Assembly (NCBI RefSeq): GCF_030490285.1 | Contig: NZ_CP129884.1 | Coordinates: 1,364,001 to 1,428,000 of the forward strand | Direction: 5' to 3' | DNA: 64,000 bases | From: Methylomonas montana | Lineage (GTDB): Bacteria > Pseudomonadota > Gammaproteobacteria > Methylococcales > Methylomonadaceae | Translations under genes and position numbers: made by a program | Notes under the pieces: generated by a model | Told to the model about the DNA's origin: nothing | Seen by the model: the letters and a program-made list of their open reading frames with translations, nothing else | The model's database searches: none | Part shown: piece after piece, positions 1-9,542 of the stretch | Layout of the letters: each line of letters starts with the position of its first letter | Numbering within the stretch: the stretch's first letter is position 1

Positions 1-1850
1 CTTAAGCGAAAAACGCTTCGATCTTGGTGAGAATGCCCTTGGCATCCAGCCCGACCAGGCTGAGCAATTCCTCGCGGCCACCTTGTTCGACAAAGCGATC
101 CGGCAAGCCGATGTTGAGTATGGGCATCAGGATTTTCTGCGCCTGCAGGAATTCGTTGACCGCGCTGCCGGCGCCGCCGGCGATGACGTTTTCCTCGACG
201 GTGACGATCACGTCGTGGCTCTTGGCCATCTCCAGTACCAAGGCTTCATCCAGGGGTTTGACGAAACGCATGTTGACCACCGTCGCCCCCAGTTGCTTAC
301 CGGCTTCCAAGGCCGGTGCCACCATGCTGCCCCAGGCCAGGATGGCGATGCGTCCGCCCTGGTGGCGAATCTCAGCCTTGCCGATTTCCAACTCGGTCAA
401 GGCTTTATCGACGCTGACGCCAGGGCCCTTGCCGCGCGGATAACGTAACGAAGCCGGACCTTTATACTTGAAACCGGTGGTCAGCATTTGCCGGCACTCG
501 TTCTCGTCGGCCGGTGCCATTACCAGCATGTTCGGGATGCAGCGCATATAACTGAAATCATAACTACCGGCATGGGTCGGACCGTCCGGTCCCACCAATC
601 CGGCCCGATCCAATGCAAACAGCACGTCCAGATTCTGCAAGGCCACGTCATGAATCAACTGATCGTAAGCCCGTTGCAAAAAGGTCGAATAAATCGCTAC
701 CACTGGCTTGGCGCCCTGACAAGCCTGACCGGCGGCCAAGGTCACCGCATGCTGTTCGGCAATCGCCACGTCGAAATAACGTTTCGGAAACTTCTGCGAG
801 AATTCCACCAAACCCGAGCCTTCGCGCATGGCCGGGGTAATCCCTAGCAGACGCTCGTCCTGTTCGGCCATGTCGACCAGCCAGCGGCCGAATACCTCGG
901 TATAAGTCGGGTGCGGCGACGGTGCCGCCTTGGGTAAATAATCCTTAGTCGGATCGAAAGCCGGCACCCCATGATAAGCCAAAGGATCCTTCTCGGCCGG
1001 CGCATAGCCCTTACCCTTCTTGGTCACCACATGCAAAAACACCGGTCCGGTCAAATCCTTCAGATTCTCCAGCGTCGACACCAGCATCTCGACATCGTGG
1101 CCATCGATAGGGCCGAAATAATTAAAACCCAACTCCTCGAACAAAGTGCCTGGCACGATCATGCCTTTCACGTGTTCCTCGGTCTTCCGCGCCAGTTCCC
1201 AGACCGATGGCATCTTGGCTAAAGCCTTCTTGCTCTCTTCCCGCACCGACGAATAAAACTTACTCGACAACACCTTGGTCAGATAATTATTCATCGCCCC
1301 GACCGGCGGCGAAATCGACATATCGTTATCGTTCAAAATCACCAGCAGATTGGCATTTACATCACCGGCATGATTCATCGCCTCGAACGCCATACCGCCG
1401 GTGATCGAACCGTCACCGATGATCGCCACCATCTTCTTGTCCTCGCCGCGCAACTGCGAAGCGATGGCCATGCCCAGCGCGGCACTGATCGAAGTGCTGG
1501 AATGACCGACCCCGAAAGCGTCATATTCGCTTTCCTCGCGGGACGGAAACGCCGAGACCCCGCCCAAAGTCCTGATGGTCGGCATCCTGTCCTTGCGGCC
1601 GGTCAGAATCTTATGCGGATAAGCCTGATGGCCGACATCCCAGACCAACTGATCCGACGGCGTATCGAACACATAATGCAGCGCCACCGTCAGTTCCACG
1701 GTGCCCAAACCGGCCGAAAAGTGGCCGCCGGAGAGACTGACCGTGTGGGTCAGATAGGCACGCAGCTCATCGGCCAGCGGCTTGAGCTGTTCCGGTTTCA
1801 GCGCACGGACATCGGACGGACTTTGAATGGTGTTGAGGAGCGGGAAATCG
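1..1850. repeat. Direct repeat, left copy (dxs)
   Basis: This block matches 13698-15547 at a constant offset of 13697. The only differences I see are at 61, 68, 92 and 119, and only the one at 61 changes an amino acid. Similarity stops sharply at 1850, six codons into the gene. The left limit lies outside the window. Direct repeats this long and this similar are substrates for homologous recombination. Confidence 0.95.
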
Positions 1851-1864
1851 TTAGTCTGTTTCAT
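2..1864 (-). CDS. dxs: 1-deoxy-D-xylulose-5-phosphate synthase, copy 1
   Basis: Thiamine-diphosphate enzyme that condenses pyruvate and glyceraldehyde 3-phosphate, the first step of the MEP isoprenoid pathway. The 620-residue protein is full length: [18 protein letters not shown] is the ThDP/Mg site, and the central transketolase pyrimidine domain has the usual [12 protein letters not shown]. It starts 2 nt after the copD stop and has no clear ribosome-binding site, so translation is probably coupled to copD. It differs from the copy at 13699-15558 only in the first few residues (MKQTN against MTVS) and one Ser/Gly near the C terminus. I read it as a recent duplicate placed at the end of the hopanoid/copper unit. 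Confidence 0.97.
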   Translation of the reverse strand: MKQTNDFPLLNTIQSPSDVRALKPEQLKPLADELRAYLTHTVSLSGGHFSAGLGTVELTVALHYVFDTPSDQLVWDVGHQAYPHKILTGRKDRMPTIRTLGGVSAFPSREESEYDAFGVGHSSTSISAALGMAIASQLRGEDKKMVAIIGDGSITGGMAFEAMNHAGDVNANLLVILNDNDMSISPPVGAMNNYLTKVLSSKFYSSVREESKKALAKMPSVWELARKTEEHVKGMIVPGTLFEELGFNYFGPIDGHDVEMLVSTLENLKDLTGPVFLHVVTKKGKGYAPAEKDPLAYHGVPAFDPTKDYLPKAAPSPHPTYTEVFGRWLVDMAEQDERLLGITPAMREGSGLVEFSQKFPKRYFDVAIAEQHAVTLAAGQACQGAKPVVAIYSTFLQRAYDQLIHDVALQNLDVLFALDRAGLVGPDGPTHAGSYDFSYMRCIPNMLVMAPADENECRQMLTTGFKYKGPASLRYPRGKGPGVSVDKALTELEIGKAEIRHQGGRIAILAWGSMVAPALEAGKQLGATVVNMRFVKPLDEALVLEMAKSHDVIVTVEENVIAGGAGSAVNEFLQAQKILMPILNIGLPDRFVEQGGREELLSLVGLDAKGILTKIEAFFA

Positions 1865-1866
1865 AA

Positions 1867-3507
1867 TCAGTACAGGGGTTCACGATAGAACATCAGGATG
1901 ACGCCTATCTGGAATAAGGCGAATACTGAAATAAATCCGGCAATGTTTTTGCCGGGCGAGTCTAGCTTAAGTTCCAACCAGCGACCGCAAGCCAGGATCA
2001 GCGAAAACACGCCCATCATGGTGTGACCGACCTGAATTAAAAAGGCGGTTTTAGCTTCGAAGCCGACATGCGAATGCGCCAGCAACATCATGCCGCCAAA
2101 GGCGGCCAGTAATGGATACATATAGGGCATGAAGCCGCTGTTATTGTTCAGCCGCGCTCTGATTTCGATCAAGCCCAGCACGAATACCAATAGCGTGGCG
2201 ATCCGGTGTTGCAGGATTTCGCCGTTGTTGAAGGTACTGTCCCAGAAACCGATGGGGCCGAGCGGCCAGCTTTCCGCGTCGCTACGGAAGAACAGGAAAA
2301 CGCCTAATGCCATGAAGCCGACCGGCCAGAAGCGTGCCCAGCTATGGAATCGACTGGAGAACGACAACATCGCAAAGAAGCTCATCGTCGCCAGGAAGAT
2401 GCCGGAGATATTGTGGTTGTAATCCGACCAGGCGGTAGCCGCTTCCGACGGAATCTGGCCGACAATGGCTACCCGTCCGGCTTCGCCAGCGATCAAGGCT
2501 TCATGTGTGGGCGATTCCCAGCGCGGTACGCGCGGATGGAACATGTTCAATACTTCTTCGAAACTGGCCGTCAGATGCGGAATATCGACTGCGGGCGGTT
2601 GCGATGCCAAGCTGGCGGCGGTGAACAGGATGGTCAGCAGAATCAGGGTTTCCGCTTCGATGTAATAAGGCACGCGAGCGGTCAGTGCGTAAAGACTACG
2701 ACTGGTGAAATAGGCATTTACGGCTTGGCGATTTAACCAGGCGAAGCTCAGTGCCAAGCCCAACATGATGATTTTCACCAGCAACAGATTGCCGTAACCC
2801 GCGCCGATGAAACCCTGGAAGGTACGGATGTAATACCAGGCCAGCGGGGTGCCGGTAACCAGCAATACAACAACCGCGCCAATACCTAGTGCCGAGAAAC
2901 GTTTCAGCAATAAAGGCCAAACTTCAACTGCTATCGCGTTACGTTTTTTCAGCCCCCATAAAGCCAGAATTTGAAAAATACCGCCCACCCAGGTCGCAGC
3001 AGCGATTTGATGGGTGACGGTCAGCGTCATCAACAGGCCGCGATCTTCCAGGCGACTGGCGCCATGTACCAACCAAGCCGCGGAGATGACCAGCGGCACA
3101 ATAATCGCTGTTGACAGCACCCAATACTGTTTGGAACGCGGGTTGTTTTTCAAGGCTTGCCGGATGAACAGTGCCAAAATAAAAGCACAACTGGCGCGCG
3201 CCAAGCCGGCCTGAAACTGCACGGTCTGGAAAAAGGCCGGAAACGGCGATTTGCCCAAGGTTACTGCCATCAGCCAAATTTTCAGGCCGATTTTGGACAA
3301 TTGGGTGATGATCAGCGCCTTGCTGCCGAAATGGATCAGGTTGACGGTCTTATTCAATAAGGCCGAGTTGTAATGCGCTTCTTCATGCCAGGGGCGCAGC
3401 ACAAACAAGCCCCACAGCAAGCCACCGATGGTGATGGAATAGAAGGTGAGATCGACGCCGCCTATCAATGAGTCAAGATAATTTGCAATGCCTTCCATAC
3501 GGATCAC
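1867..3507 (-). CDS. copD: CopD-family copper resistance/import membrane protein
   Basis: Polytopic inner-membrane protein of 546 residues, with many hydrophobic segments along its whole length. A CopD-type core occupies roughly residues 130-300. The C-terminal membrane half has histidines in or next to helices (YNHNISG, QHRIA, AHSHVG, VGHTMMG) that could bind copper or heme. CopD proteins work with periplasmic CopC in copper uptake or tolerance. The GTG start overlaps the copC stop as GTGA; an in-frame ATG lies at 3498. It sits between copC and dxs copy 1 on the same strand. Confidence 0.85.
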   Translation of the reverse strand: MIRMEGIANYLDSLIGGVDLTFYSITIGGLLWGLFVLRPWHEEAHYNSALLNKTVNLIHFGSKALIITQLSKIGLKIWLMAVTLGKSPFPAFFQTVQFQAGLARASCAFILALFIRQALKNNPRSKQYWVLSTAIIVPLVISAAWLVHGASRLEDRGLLMTLTVTHQIAAATWVGGIFQILALWGLKKRNAIAVEVWPLLLKRFSALGIGAVVVLLVTGTPLAWYYIRTFQGFIGAGYGNLLLVKIIMLGLALSFAWLNRQAVNAYFTSRSLYALTARVPYYIEAETLILLTILFTAASLASQPPAVDIPHLTASFEEVLNMFHPRVPRWESPTHEALIAGEAGRVAIVGQIPSEAATAWSDYNHNISGIFLATMSFFAMLSFSSRFHSWARFWPVGFMALGVFLFFRSDAESWPLGPIGFWDSTFNNGEILQHRIATLLVFVLGLIEIRARLNNNSGFMPYMYPLLAAFGGMMLLAHSHVGFEAKTAFLIQVGHTMMGVFSLILACGRWLELKLDSPGKNIAGFISVFALFQIGVILMFYREPLY

Positions 3508-3863
3508 TTAGCTTGTGTAACGAAAAAGCGCAGCAGGTCTTCACTGAGATGACCGTCTGCGGCGAATATTTTCAATTTGATGGCATATTCACCTGGTTGT
3601 AAGGCCGGCAGATTCAGCAATACCTGGCCGGGTTTTTCGCCCGGTGTGGCGGTAATGGTTTGCATTTTGTCGCCGGCACTCACCAGGAACACCTCTGATA
3701 AATCCAGTTCCACCTTGGAGTTGAACGACAGTTCGACTTGGCTGGCCAGGTTGACCGGTACCGGTTTCAGTTTCAATGAGTTATGCGTGACGACCGCATG
3801 GCCGAAGGCAATAGAGCTGACGCTCAGCAATAATGCAAACAAACTGTGTTTAAAATAACGCAT
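3504..3863 (-). CDS. copC: CopC-domain periplasmic copper-binding protein
   Basis: Small secreted protein of 119 residues. A signal peptide (SLFALLLSVSSIAFG) is followed at once by HAVVTHNS, so the mature protein would begin with a histidine, the usual N-terminal copper ligand of CopC. The rest has the CopC beta-sandwich pattern ending in AADGHLSEDLLRFFV, with the conserved D-G-H. It overlaps copD by 4 nt and lies 20 nt after hpnO. Expected role: periplasmic copper binding and handover to CopD. Confidence 0.88.
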   Translation of the reverse strand: MRYFKHSLFALLLSVSSIAFGHAVVTHNSLKLKPVPVNLASQVELSFNSKVELDLSEVFLVSAGDKMQTITATPGEKPGQVLLNLPALQPGEYAIKLKIFAADGHLSEDLLRFFVTQAK

Positions 3864-3883
3864 GGTTGTTAGTCCTCTATTCT

Positions 3884-5263
3884 TTATTTTTTCAGCGCAT
3901 GGCTGGCCAGGTTTTTGCCCAAAGTCCAGATTGAACCCGTCACTTGGTGGGTGTCGGCGATGGTTTTGTCCAGGGAGTTGACGATCCAGTCGCGATCCTT
4001 TTGAGTTAAATTCAACGGTGGCAACAGTTTGACCACGTTCATGCCATGGCCGGCGACTTGGCTGAGAATGCGGTGTTCTTTGAACAGCGGGATGGTAATC
4101 ATCTGACAGAACAAGCCTTTATTGGCGGCTTCCAGCATTGCCCAGGCAGCTTTTAGTCCCAGACTTTTCGGCGATTGGAATTCAATCGCAATCATTAAGC
4201 CCTTGCCGCGTGCTTCCTTGAGGAACTCGTATTGAGCGGTGGAGGCGTTGAGGGTGTTGATAATGTCCTCGCCGACTTTGGCGCTGTTTTCCACCAAGTT
4301 TTCGGCGCGCATGACTTCCAAGGTCGCCAGACCAGCCGCCATGGCCATATTATTTTTCGAGAAAGTCGAGCCATGCACCACGGCTCTATCCATACGGTTG
4401 AAGACGGTGTCCATGATTTTGGTGGTCATCGCTACGCCGCCCACCGGCACGAAGCCGCCAGATAAGGCTTTAGCCATCAAGATCATGTCTGGTTTGACAT
4501 TCCAGTGATCGATCGCCCAGAACTTGCCGGTACGGCCGATGCCCGTCTGAATTTCGTCGGCGACGAACAAGGTGCCGTATTTTTTGCATAAGCGTTCCAC
4601 TTCCGGCAGATAATGGTCGTCCGGCACATTGACGCCTTTGCCTTGAATCGGTTCGACGATGAAGGCTGCCACATCCTTGCTGCTGAGGGCTTTTTCCAGC
4701 GCTTCCAGGTCGTTGAATGGCACCGCGTTGCAGTTAGGCAATAATGGTCCGAAACCTTCCCGGAAAATTTCCTCGCCGTTCAGCGACAGCGATCCCAGCG
4801 TCAAGCCGTGGAAAGCGTGTTCGCAATGGACGATGCGCGGGCGTTTGGTGGTGTAGCGGGCGAATTTGATGGCCGCTTCTACCGCTTCGGTGCCGGAATT
4901 GCAGAAAAACATCTTGTCCAGATTATCCGGCGTGGTGGCGAGAATTTCCTTAGCCAGCAAGCCGCTGAGCAGGGATACGTCCATTTGCACCAGATTCGGT
5001 AGCTCCAGCGTCATGGCTTCGTGCAGAGCGCTGATCACTGTCGGGTGATTGCGGCCGATCGCGAACACGCCGAAGCCGCTCAATAAATCCAGATACTCGT
5101 TATTATCTTGGTCGTAAAGGTATTGGCCGATGGCTTTTTTATAATTTCTGTCGTAACCGATAGTGCGCAACACCCGCACCATTTGATTGTTGAGATAGTG
5201 CTCGTGCAAATCGAATTTTTCATCGAAATGCTGAGTAAAAAGATCGGCAATGCTAAAAGACAT
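3884..5263 (-). CDS. hpnO: Class III aminotransferase, HpnO-type (aminobacteriohopanetriol synthesis)
   Basis: PLP-dependent class III aminotransferase. Visible signatures are FCNSGTEAVEAAIK, FVADEIQTGIGRTG and MILMAKALSGGFVPVGG, which holds the PLP lysine. The start at 5263 gives 459 residues beginning MSFSIADLF and has GAGG 8 nt upstream; a longer frame to 5305 lacks this. Located directly after hpnG in a hopanoid unit, it is best read as HpnO, which converts a ribosylhopane-derived intermediate to aminobacteriohopanetriol. The substrate comes from context; an ornithine-type aminotransferase is the alternative by sequence alone. Confidence 0.85.
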   Translation of the reverse strand: MSFSIADLFTQHFDEKFDLHEHYLNNQMVRVLRTIGYDRNYKKAIGQYLYDQDNNEYLDLLSGFGVFAIGRNHPTVISALHEAMTLELPNLVQMDVSLLSGLLAKEILATTPDNLDKMFFCNSGTEAVEAAIKFARYTTKRPRIVHCEHAFHGLTLGSLSLNGEEIFREGFGPLLPNCNAVPFNDLEALEKALSSKDVAAFIVEPIQGKGVNVPDDHYLPEVERLCKKYGTLFVADEIQTGIGRTGKFWAIDHWNVKPDMILMAKALSGGFVPVGGVAMTTKIMDTVFNRMDRAVVHGSTFSKNNMAMAAGLATLEVMRAENLVENSAKVGEDIINTLNASTAQYEFLKEARGKGLMIAIEFQSPKSLGLKAAWAMLEAANKGLFCQMITIPLFKEHRILSQVAGHGMNVVKLLPPLNLTQKDRDWIVNSLDKTIADTHQVTGSIWTLGKNLASHALKK

Positions 5264-5348
5264 GTAATACCTCGTAAGTGTTTGGTTTATTGACGGATTG
5301 TTCAATGGTTCCCGGTTGGCAATGCGTCAATAATGCTCTGGTCTGATA

Positions 5349-6053
5349 CTAAAAATGGATGATTTCGGTTAAATATTTGGCGACGGTTTTCAGGGTTTTC
5401 CGAGCGGCATAAAAGTGCAGGCCCAGTTTGATCAATTCTGGGACTTCCCAAGGGTGGCTTAGCAAAAAACGCAATAATTTGCCGAGTTCGACCTGTCCCT
5501 GACTATTCAAGGCTTGGCTCACGGCTTGTGGCAAACTCATCGTAGCCGGGTCGGCAATCGCGCGAATGACTATGCAGGGTAGTTTTGCGTATTGGGCGGC
5601 TTTGGCAATCGCGCAGCTTTCCATATCCAAGGCCACCGCGCCGGTTTGGCGATAAAGGTGCTGCTTATCGTCGCGGTCGGCAACGATATGGCTGCTTTCC
5701 GCTAATGTCCCGCCGGAAATTGGCAAGTGTTTATCCAACAAATTATGCAGATGCTGACGCCAGTCTGCTTCGGTATGGAATGACTGCTGCTGTTCGGATA
5801 AGAGCTGCTCGGCCAAAACCAGGTCGCCCGGTTTCAAGTTTGGCGCCAAGGCCGCCGCACATCCCCAACTGATCAGTTTGTCGGCGCCCTCGCTAATCAA
5901 CAAGCGCGCTGCCCGCTCGGCATTAAGTGGCCCGGCGCCGGCCAATGTCAGCAAAATATTCTCGCTAATGCTAACGCAGTCACCCTGAGACAGCTTTTGG
6001 CCGGTCAGGGTGCTAAGTTCTTCCGGGAGTGCAACGACAATGCCTATCGTCAC
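5349..6053 (-). CDS. hpnG: Hopanoid-associated phosphorylase HpnG
   Basis: Nucleoside-phosphorylase-fold protein of 234 residues. Motifs include GAGPLNAERAARLL near residue 40, the DMESCAIAKAA segment that normally binds the ribose, and VIRAIAD. HpnG proteins remove adenine from adenosylhopane to give ribosylhopane. The GTG start overlaps the shc stop as GTGA, which suggests translational coupling. An 85-nt gap separates it from hpnO. A 5'-methylthioadenosine nucleosidase is the general-family alternative, but the neighbours settle the role. Confidence 0.88.
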   Translation of the reverse strand: MTIGIVVALPEELSTLTGQKLSQGDCVSISENILLTLAGAGPLNAERAARLLISEGADKLISWGCAAALAPNLKPGDLVLAEQLLSEQQQSFHTEADWRQHLHNLLDKHLPISGGTLAESSHIVADRDDKQHLYRQTGAVALDMESCAIAKAAQYAKLPCIVIRAIADPATMSLPQAVSQALNSQGQVELGKLLRFLLSHPWEVPELIKLGLHFYAARKTLKTVAKYLTEIIHF

Positions 6054-8002
6054 TGTTTGGCCAATTCGTTACGGTATCTGGCTAGCGCCCACAATGGGAA
6101 GAATTTGTCGTAACCGTGATATTTCAAATAAAACACTTTTGGGAAGCCGGGGGCGGTAAAGCATGGGTCGTTCCAAACGCCGTCGGCTTGTTGGCCACGC
6201 AGCAGGAAGTCGATGCCGGCCTTGACTTCCGGGCTGCGGACTTCACCGGCCGCAATCAAACCCAGCACCGCCCAGGCAGTTTGGAACGCGGTGCTAAACT
6301 CGTAGCGGCCGCGGTATTTTTGATCGTCGTGATAGCTCAGGTTGTCTTCTCCCCAGCCGCCGTCTTCGTTTTGCACGCTTTTCAGCCAGGCTGCGGCTTT
6401 GCTGTACATCGGGTCGGTTTTCGGAACATTGGTTTGTTCCAGTCCCAGCAGCGCAGACCAGGTGCCGTAAATGTAATTGGTACCCCAGCGGCCGAACCAT
6501 GAGCCGTCGGCTTCCTGTTCGCTACGGACGTATTCGATGGTGCGCTGCAAGGTTGGCAGGTATTCGTCGTGATCTTTGGCAACTCTGGCCATCAACATCG
6601 CGCAACGGGCGCTGACGTCAACGGTTGGTGGGTCCAACAGTGCGCCGTGGTCTGCGAATGGGATTTCGTTCAAATAGTAGTAAGTATTATCGACATCGAA
6701 GGCACCGTAACCGCCGTTTTGCGATTGCATACCGACAATCCAGCGAGTCGCTCGGTGGATAGACTCGTCTAGTTCGGGCAAATTGGAATCGGCCATCGCA
6801 AAACCCACGATCGCCGTGTCGTCTACATCGGGGTAATGCGGATTGGCGAACTGGAAAGCCCAACCGCCGCCGGCCAGATCGGGGCGGCGCACCCGCCAGT
6901 CGCCCGGTTCATCGGACAATTGCACGCTTTTCAACCAGTCGTAAGCGCGGCTCAGGTTGGCGGTGTTGCCTGCTTTGTCGGATTCCTGCAATGCCAACGC
7001 CGCCAAAGCTGTATCCCAAACTGGCGATAGGCAAGGCTGGCAATAGGCGTAGTCATCTTTGATCACCAATAATTTGTCGATGGATTGGCGGGCAATCACG
7101 ACATTCGGGTGATCGGCCGGGAAGCCCAGTAGCAACATGGCTTGATAGGCATTGACCATGGCTGGGAATATCCCGCCCAGGCCGTCTTCGCCGTTCAAGC
7201 GTTCGGTGAACCAGTCCACGGCTTTTTGGATGGCATGTTCACGCACTCGCTGTGGAATCAGCGGTTGGGTGACGCGTCCCAACTTATCCAGGCCCAAGAA
7301 AAATTTGTTGAGCAGGGTCCGTTCCGGGAAATAGTGTTTCTCCTCGTCAGGGTGGACCACAAACAGTTCCAATACATTGACCTTATGCGGATTTTTGGCT
7401 TTGGCTTTTAAGGTGCACATGATGAATAGCGGCACCATCACCGTGCGCGACCAGTAGGATACTTTGTCCAGATGGAACGGGAACCAGCTAGGCAGCAGCA
7501 TAATTTCCACAGGAATATAAGGCACGCCGCGCCAGGGCAATTGCTCGAAAATCGCCAGCGCGATACGAGTGAAGACATTGGCACGCGCGGCGCCGCCTTG
7601 GCTGAGTATCCAGTCGCGCAATTTAACCATGTGCGGCGCGTCGATGGAGTCGCCCGCCATTTTCAAAGCGTAATAGGTTTTGACACTACCGCTGATGTCG
7701 CCCGGTCCGCCGGTAAACAACGGATAGCTGCCGTCTTCCGCTTGGCGGCTACGCAGATAAACGGCGATTTTGGCTTGCAGTGCTTCGTCAATGTCGTCCA
7801 GATAATGCATCATCATGATGTATTCGGACGGGATGGTGCAGTCGGCTTCCAGCTCGAAAACCCAGTAACCTTCCGGGCTTTGCAAGCTAAGCAATTTGGC
7901 TTGGGCGCGTTCGATGGCGGCATTGAGCAAGCCAAGGCCGCTACTGTCGGTACTGTTCGAAATGTCGTGGCTGCTGGTATCTATATGGGCTTCAGTAAAC
8001 AT
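6050..8002 (-). CDS. shc: Squalene-hopene cyclase
   Basis: Cyclises squalene to hopene and diplopterol at the inner membrane. The 650-residue length is normal. The catalytic acid motif DVDDTA is at about residues 392-397. Several QW repeats of the Q-x2-G-x-W type can be seen (QSPEGYW, QNEDGGWG, QADGVW), with GSWFGRWG near the end. AAGGAA lies just upstream of the ATG. It follows the squalene synthase gene by 9 nt and overlaps hpnG by 4 nt, so substrate supply, cyclisation and side-chain processing are in one transcript. Confidence 0.97.
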   Translation of the reverse strand: MFTEAHIDTSSHDISNSTDSSGLGLLNAAIERAQAKLLSLQSPEGYWVFELEADCTIPSEYIMMMHYLDDIDEALQAKIAVYLRSRQAEDGSYPLFTGGPGDISGSVKTYYALKMAGDSIDAPHMVKLRDWILSQGGAARANVFTRIALAIFEQLPWRGVPYIPVEIMLLPSWFPFHLDKVSYWSRTVMVPLFIMCTLKAKAKNPHKVNVLELFVVHPDEEKHYFPERTLLNKFFLGLDKLGRVTQPLIPQRVREHAIQKAVDWFTERLNGEDGLGGIFPAMVNAYQAMLLLGFPADHPNVVIARQSIDKLLVIKDDYAYCQPCLSPVWDTALAALALQESDKAGNTANLSRAYDWLKSVQLSDEPGDWRVRRPDLAGGGWAFQFANPHYPDVDDTAIVGFAMADSNLPELDESIHRATRWIVGMQSQNGGYGAFDVDNTYYYLNEIPFADHGALLDPPTVDVSARCAMLMARVAKDHDEYLPTLQRTIEYVRSEQEADGSWFGRWGTNYIYGTWSALLGLEQTNVPKTDPMYSKAAAWLKSVQNEDGGWGEDNLSYHDDQKYRGRYEFSTAFQTAWAVLGLIAAGEVRSPEVKAGIDFLLRGQQADGVWNDPCFTAPGFPKVFYLKYHGYDKFFPLWALARYRNELAKQ

Positions 8003-8011
8003 AGCGATTCC

Positions 8012-9103
8012 TTATTGTCCAGTGTGCGATATAGGCGAATAGTGCCAATTTGGCGTTTTCAAATTACGGCTGGCCAGGTTGAAAAGCAGGGAAAGCAGCA
8101 GGTTGCTGCGAACCGTCAGCTTGGTGGCAATAATGGTTGCCTTGACACTGTTGCGGCTGATTTTGACCTGGTTGGATTCGTTGAAATTAAGGTTTTCCTT
8201 GATTTTTTTTAGCGTCAGCACAGCCATACCCAAGGCCCACAAACAAAAGTTGCGGATGCCGGTTTCGTGGCTCGGTAACAGCTGGGTGTAGGTCAGGGCG
8301 TTTTGCAGGTGGCCATGGGCGATGCTGATCAAGCGCTCAAGTCCTTTGCGGAAGCGTTCGTCGTCGGTTTCCGGTGTCAAATCGACAAGATTGAAGCCGG
8401 TTTCGGTAAATATGTCTTGCGGCAACCAGCACACGCCGCGTTTGGCGTCGTCCCAAATGTCTTTCAGGATGTTGGTCATTTGCAAGCCTTGGCCGAACGA
8501 TACCGATAGTTTTAGCAATTCGTCGCGATGGGCGGCTATTTCCGGGGAATAATGGCAGAACAGTTTTGCCAGCATTTCGCCGACGCATCCGGCGACGTAA
8601 TAGCAATAGTCATCCATGTCTTTCATGGTTTTCAGGCCGGCGTGCAAATCCAGGGCTTGATACACGGGCATGCCATTAGCCATGGTTTCCACGCAACAAG
8701 CCAATGCTTCGATTTGCGGCGCGTCCAGCGAACGCGTGATAGCAATGACGCGAGGTACGACGGCTATCAGGCTGTGTTCCGCCGGAATGGTCTGTTCGGA
8801 CAGTAAGGGGGCTAGTTCGGCGCTGAATGCCTCGGCATTGTTGCCGGTTTTGACGATTTCAATAAAAGCGCTGCAAAAATATTTCTTTTGTTGGGGGCTG
8901 AGAGAAACTTCATCCTCGATGGTGTCAACAATTCTGCAGAGTAAATAAGCATTGGCTACCGCAGGGTACAGTTCGCCTGGTAGTTGCGGAATGGTCAGCG
9001 CGAAAGTACGCGATACGCCTTCAAGCAGGGTGGCTTGCAATTCGGCGTCGGGTAGTTGTCTGAGCAACTCCGGAGTGTTGATTAGTGTTTGAGATCCGTT
9101 CAT
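8012..9103 (-). CDS. sqs: Squalene synthase (farnesyl-diphosphate farnesyltransferase type)
   Basis: Head-to-head prenyl synthase that joins two farnesyl diphosphates to squalene, feeding shc next door. The first aspartate-rich motif is DTIEDE, the second QMTNILKDIWDD, with YYVAGCVGEML between them as in squalene synthases. At 363 residues from the ATG at 9103 it is longer than HpnC or HpnD, and has a C-terminal hydrophobic stretch (SNLLLSLLFNLA) like the membrane anchor of eukaryotic-type enzymes. No HpnC, HpnD or HpnE gene is nearby. A TTG at 9112 is a possible earlier start. Confidence 0.85.
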   Translation of the reverse strand: MNGSQTLINTPELLRQLPDAELQATLLEGVSRTFALTIPQLPGELYPAVANAYLLCRIVDTIEDEVSLSPQQKKYFCSAFIEIVKTGNNAEAFSAELAPLLSEQTIPAEHSLIAVVPRVIAITRSLDAPQIEALACCVETMANGMPVYQALDLHAGLKTMKDMDDYCYYVAGCVGEMLAKLFCHYSPEIAAHRDELLKLSVSFGQGLQMTNILKDIWDDAKRGVCWLPQDIFTETGFNLVDLTPETDDERFRKGLERLISIAHGHLQNALTYTQLLPSHETGIRNFCLWALGMAVLTLKKIKENLNFNESNQVKISRNSVKATIIATKLTVRSNLLLSLLFNLASRNLKTPNWHYSPISHTGQ

Positions 9104-9284
9104 CTGTTTCAAGGCTAACTATTAGTAGGCTCAATGATAGACTGTTTGTTGGTGTTTTGCAAAGTGATGTTGCGTTAAGGCAAATTTACAGAAAAATCGA
9201 TTATCGCGTGGTATGAATCTGGCGGTAATTTTTATATTTGTTATTGTTTTAAAAACATAATTCCGATTATTGCGGGGTAGTGAA

Positions 9285-9400
9285 AGATGTGGTTAGGGGT
9301 GTATTTTATGTGGCTTTTGATGGGTGTAAGTGCGTCATTGTTGTTTTTTGCTCATTTTAGCTGGAGTATGTTGCGAAAAAGTAGTATTCTAACCACATCT
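9285..9400. repeat. 12-bp perfect inverted repeat in the hopanoid intergenic region
   Basis: AGATGTGGTTAG at 9285-9296 is the exact reverse complement of CTAACCACATCT at 9389-9400, with 92 bp between. The arms could be paired operator sites or the stem of a long RNA hairpin. Confidence 0.6.
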
Positions 9401-9415
9401 AATTGTGCGCCTTGA
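9287..9415 (+). CDS. Candidate 42-residue small membrane protein
   Basis: An open frame of 42 codons starts at ATG 9287 with a G-rich stretch (GCGGGG) about 10 nt upstream. It encodes one strongly hydrophobic segment (residues 2-25, including MWLLMGVSASLLFFAHF), then a basic MLRKSS and a short polar tail. This is the layout of single-pass small membrane proteins. Both arms of the 12-bp inverted repeat fall inside it, one at the start codon. It may equally be chance in an A-T-rich promoter region. Confidence 0.3.
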   Translation: MWLGVYFMWLLMGVSASLLFFAHFSWSMLRKSSILTTSNCAP

Positions 9416-9542
9416 TGCTGATTGATGGCTTTATAATGCTTCAAGGGTTGTTACTCGTAGGATGGTGAGCGGTTCGTGATTGTTGTTTTTTTGTAACAGT
9501 CTCGATTGCTAGATGTCTTGATAGTTTTTGGAGAATAGTGCT

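Larger units (their letters stand above)
9104..9542. promoter_or_regulatory. Divergent control region between the two hopanoid units
   Basis: A-T-rich region of about 440 bp that must hold the promoters for the squalene synthase unit (minus) and hpnH (plus). A TATAAT lies at 9432-9437 on the plus strand, but I see no well-spaced -35 for it. A 12-bp perfect inverted repeat has arms at 9285-9296 and 9389-9400, and a 42-codon reading frame lies at 9287-9415. Confidence 0.5.

Noticed and set aside
1..1850. dxs copy 1 as an assembly duplicate
   Set aside because: The flank on the N-terminal side is different (copD overlap), the start codons differ, and four base differences exist. Only long reads could fully exclude it.
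1370..1888. Plus-strand frame inside dxs copy 1, repeated in copy 2
   Set aside because: Its conservation in both copies only reflects the dxs duplication.
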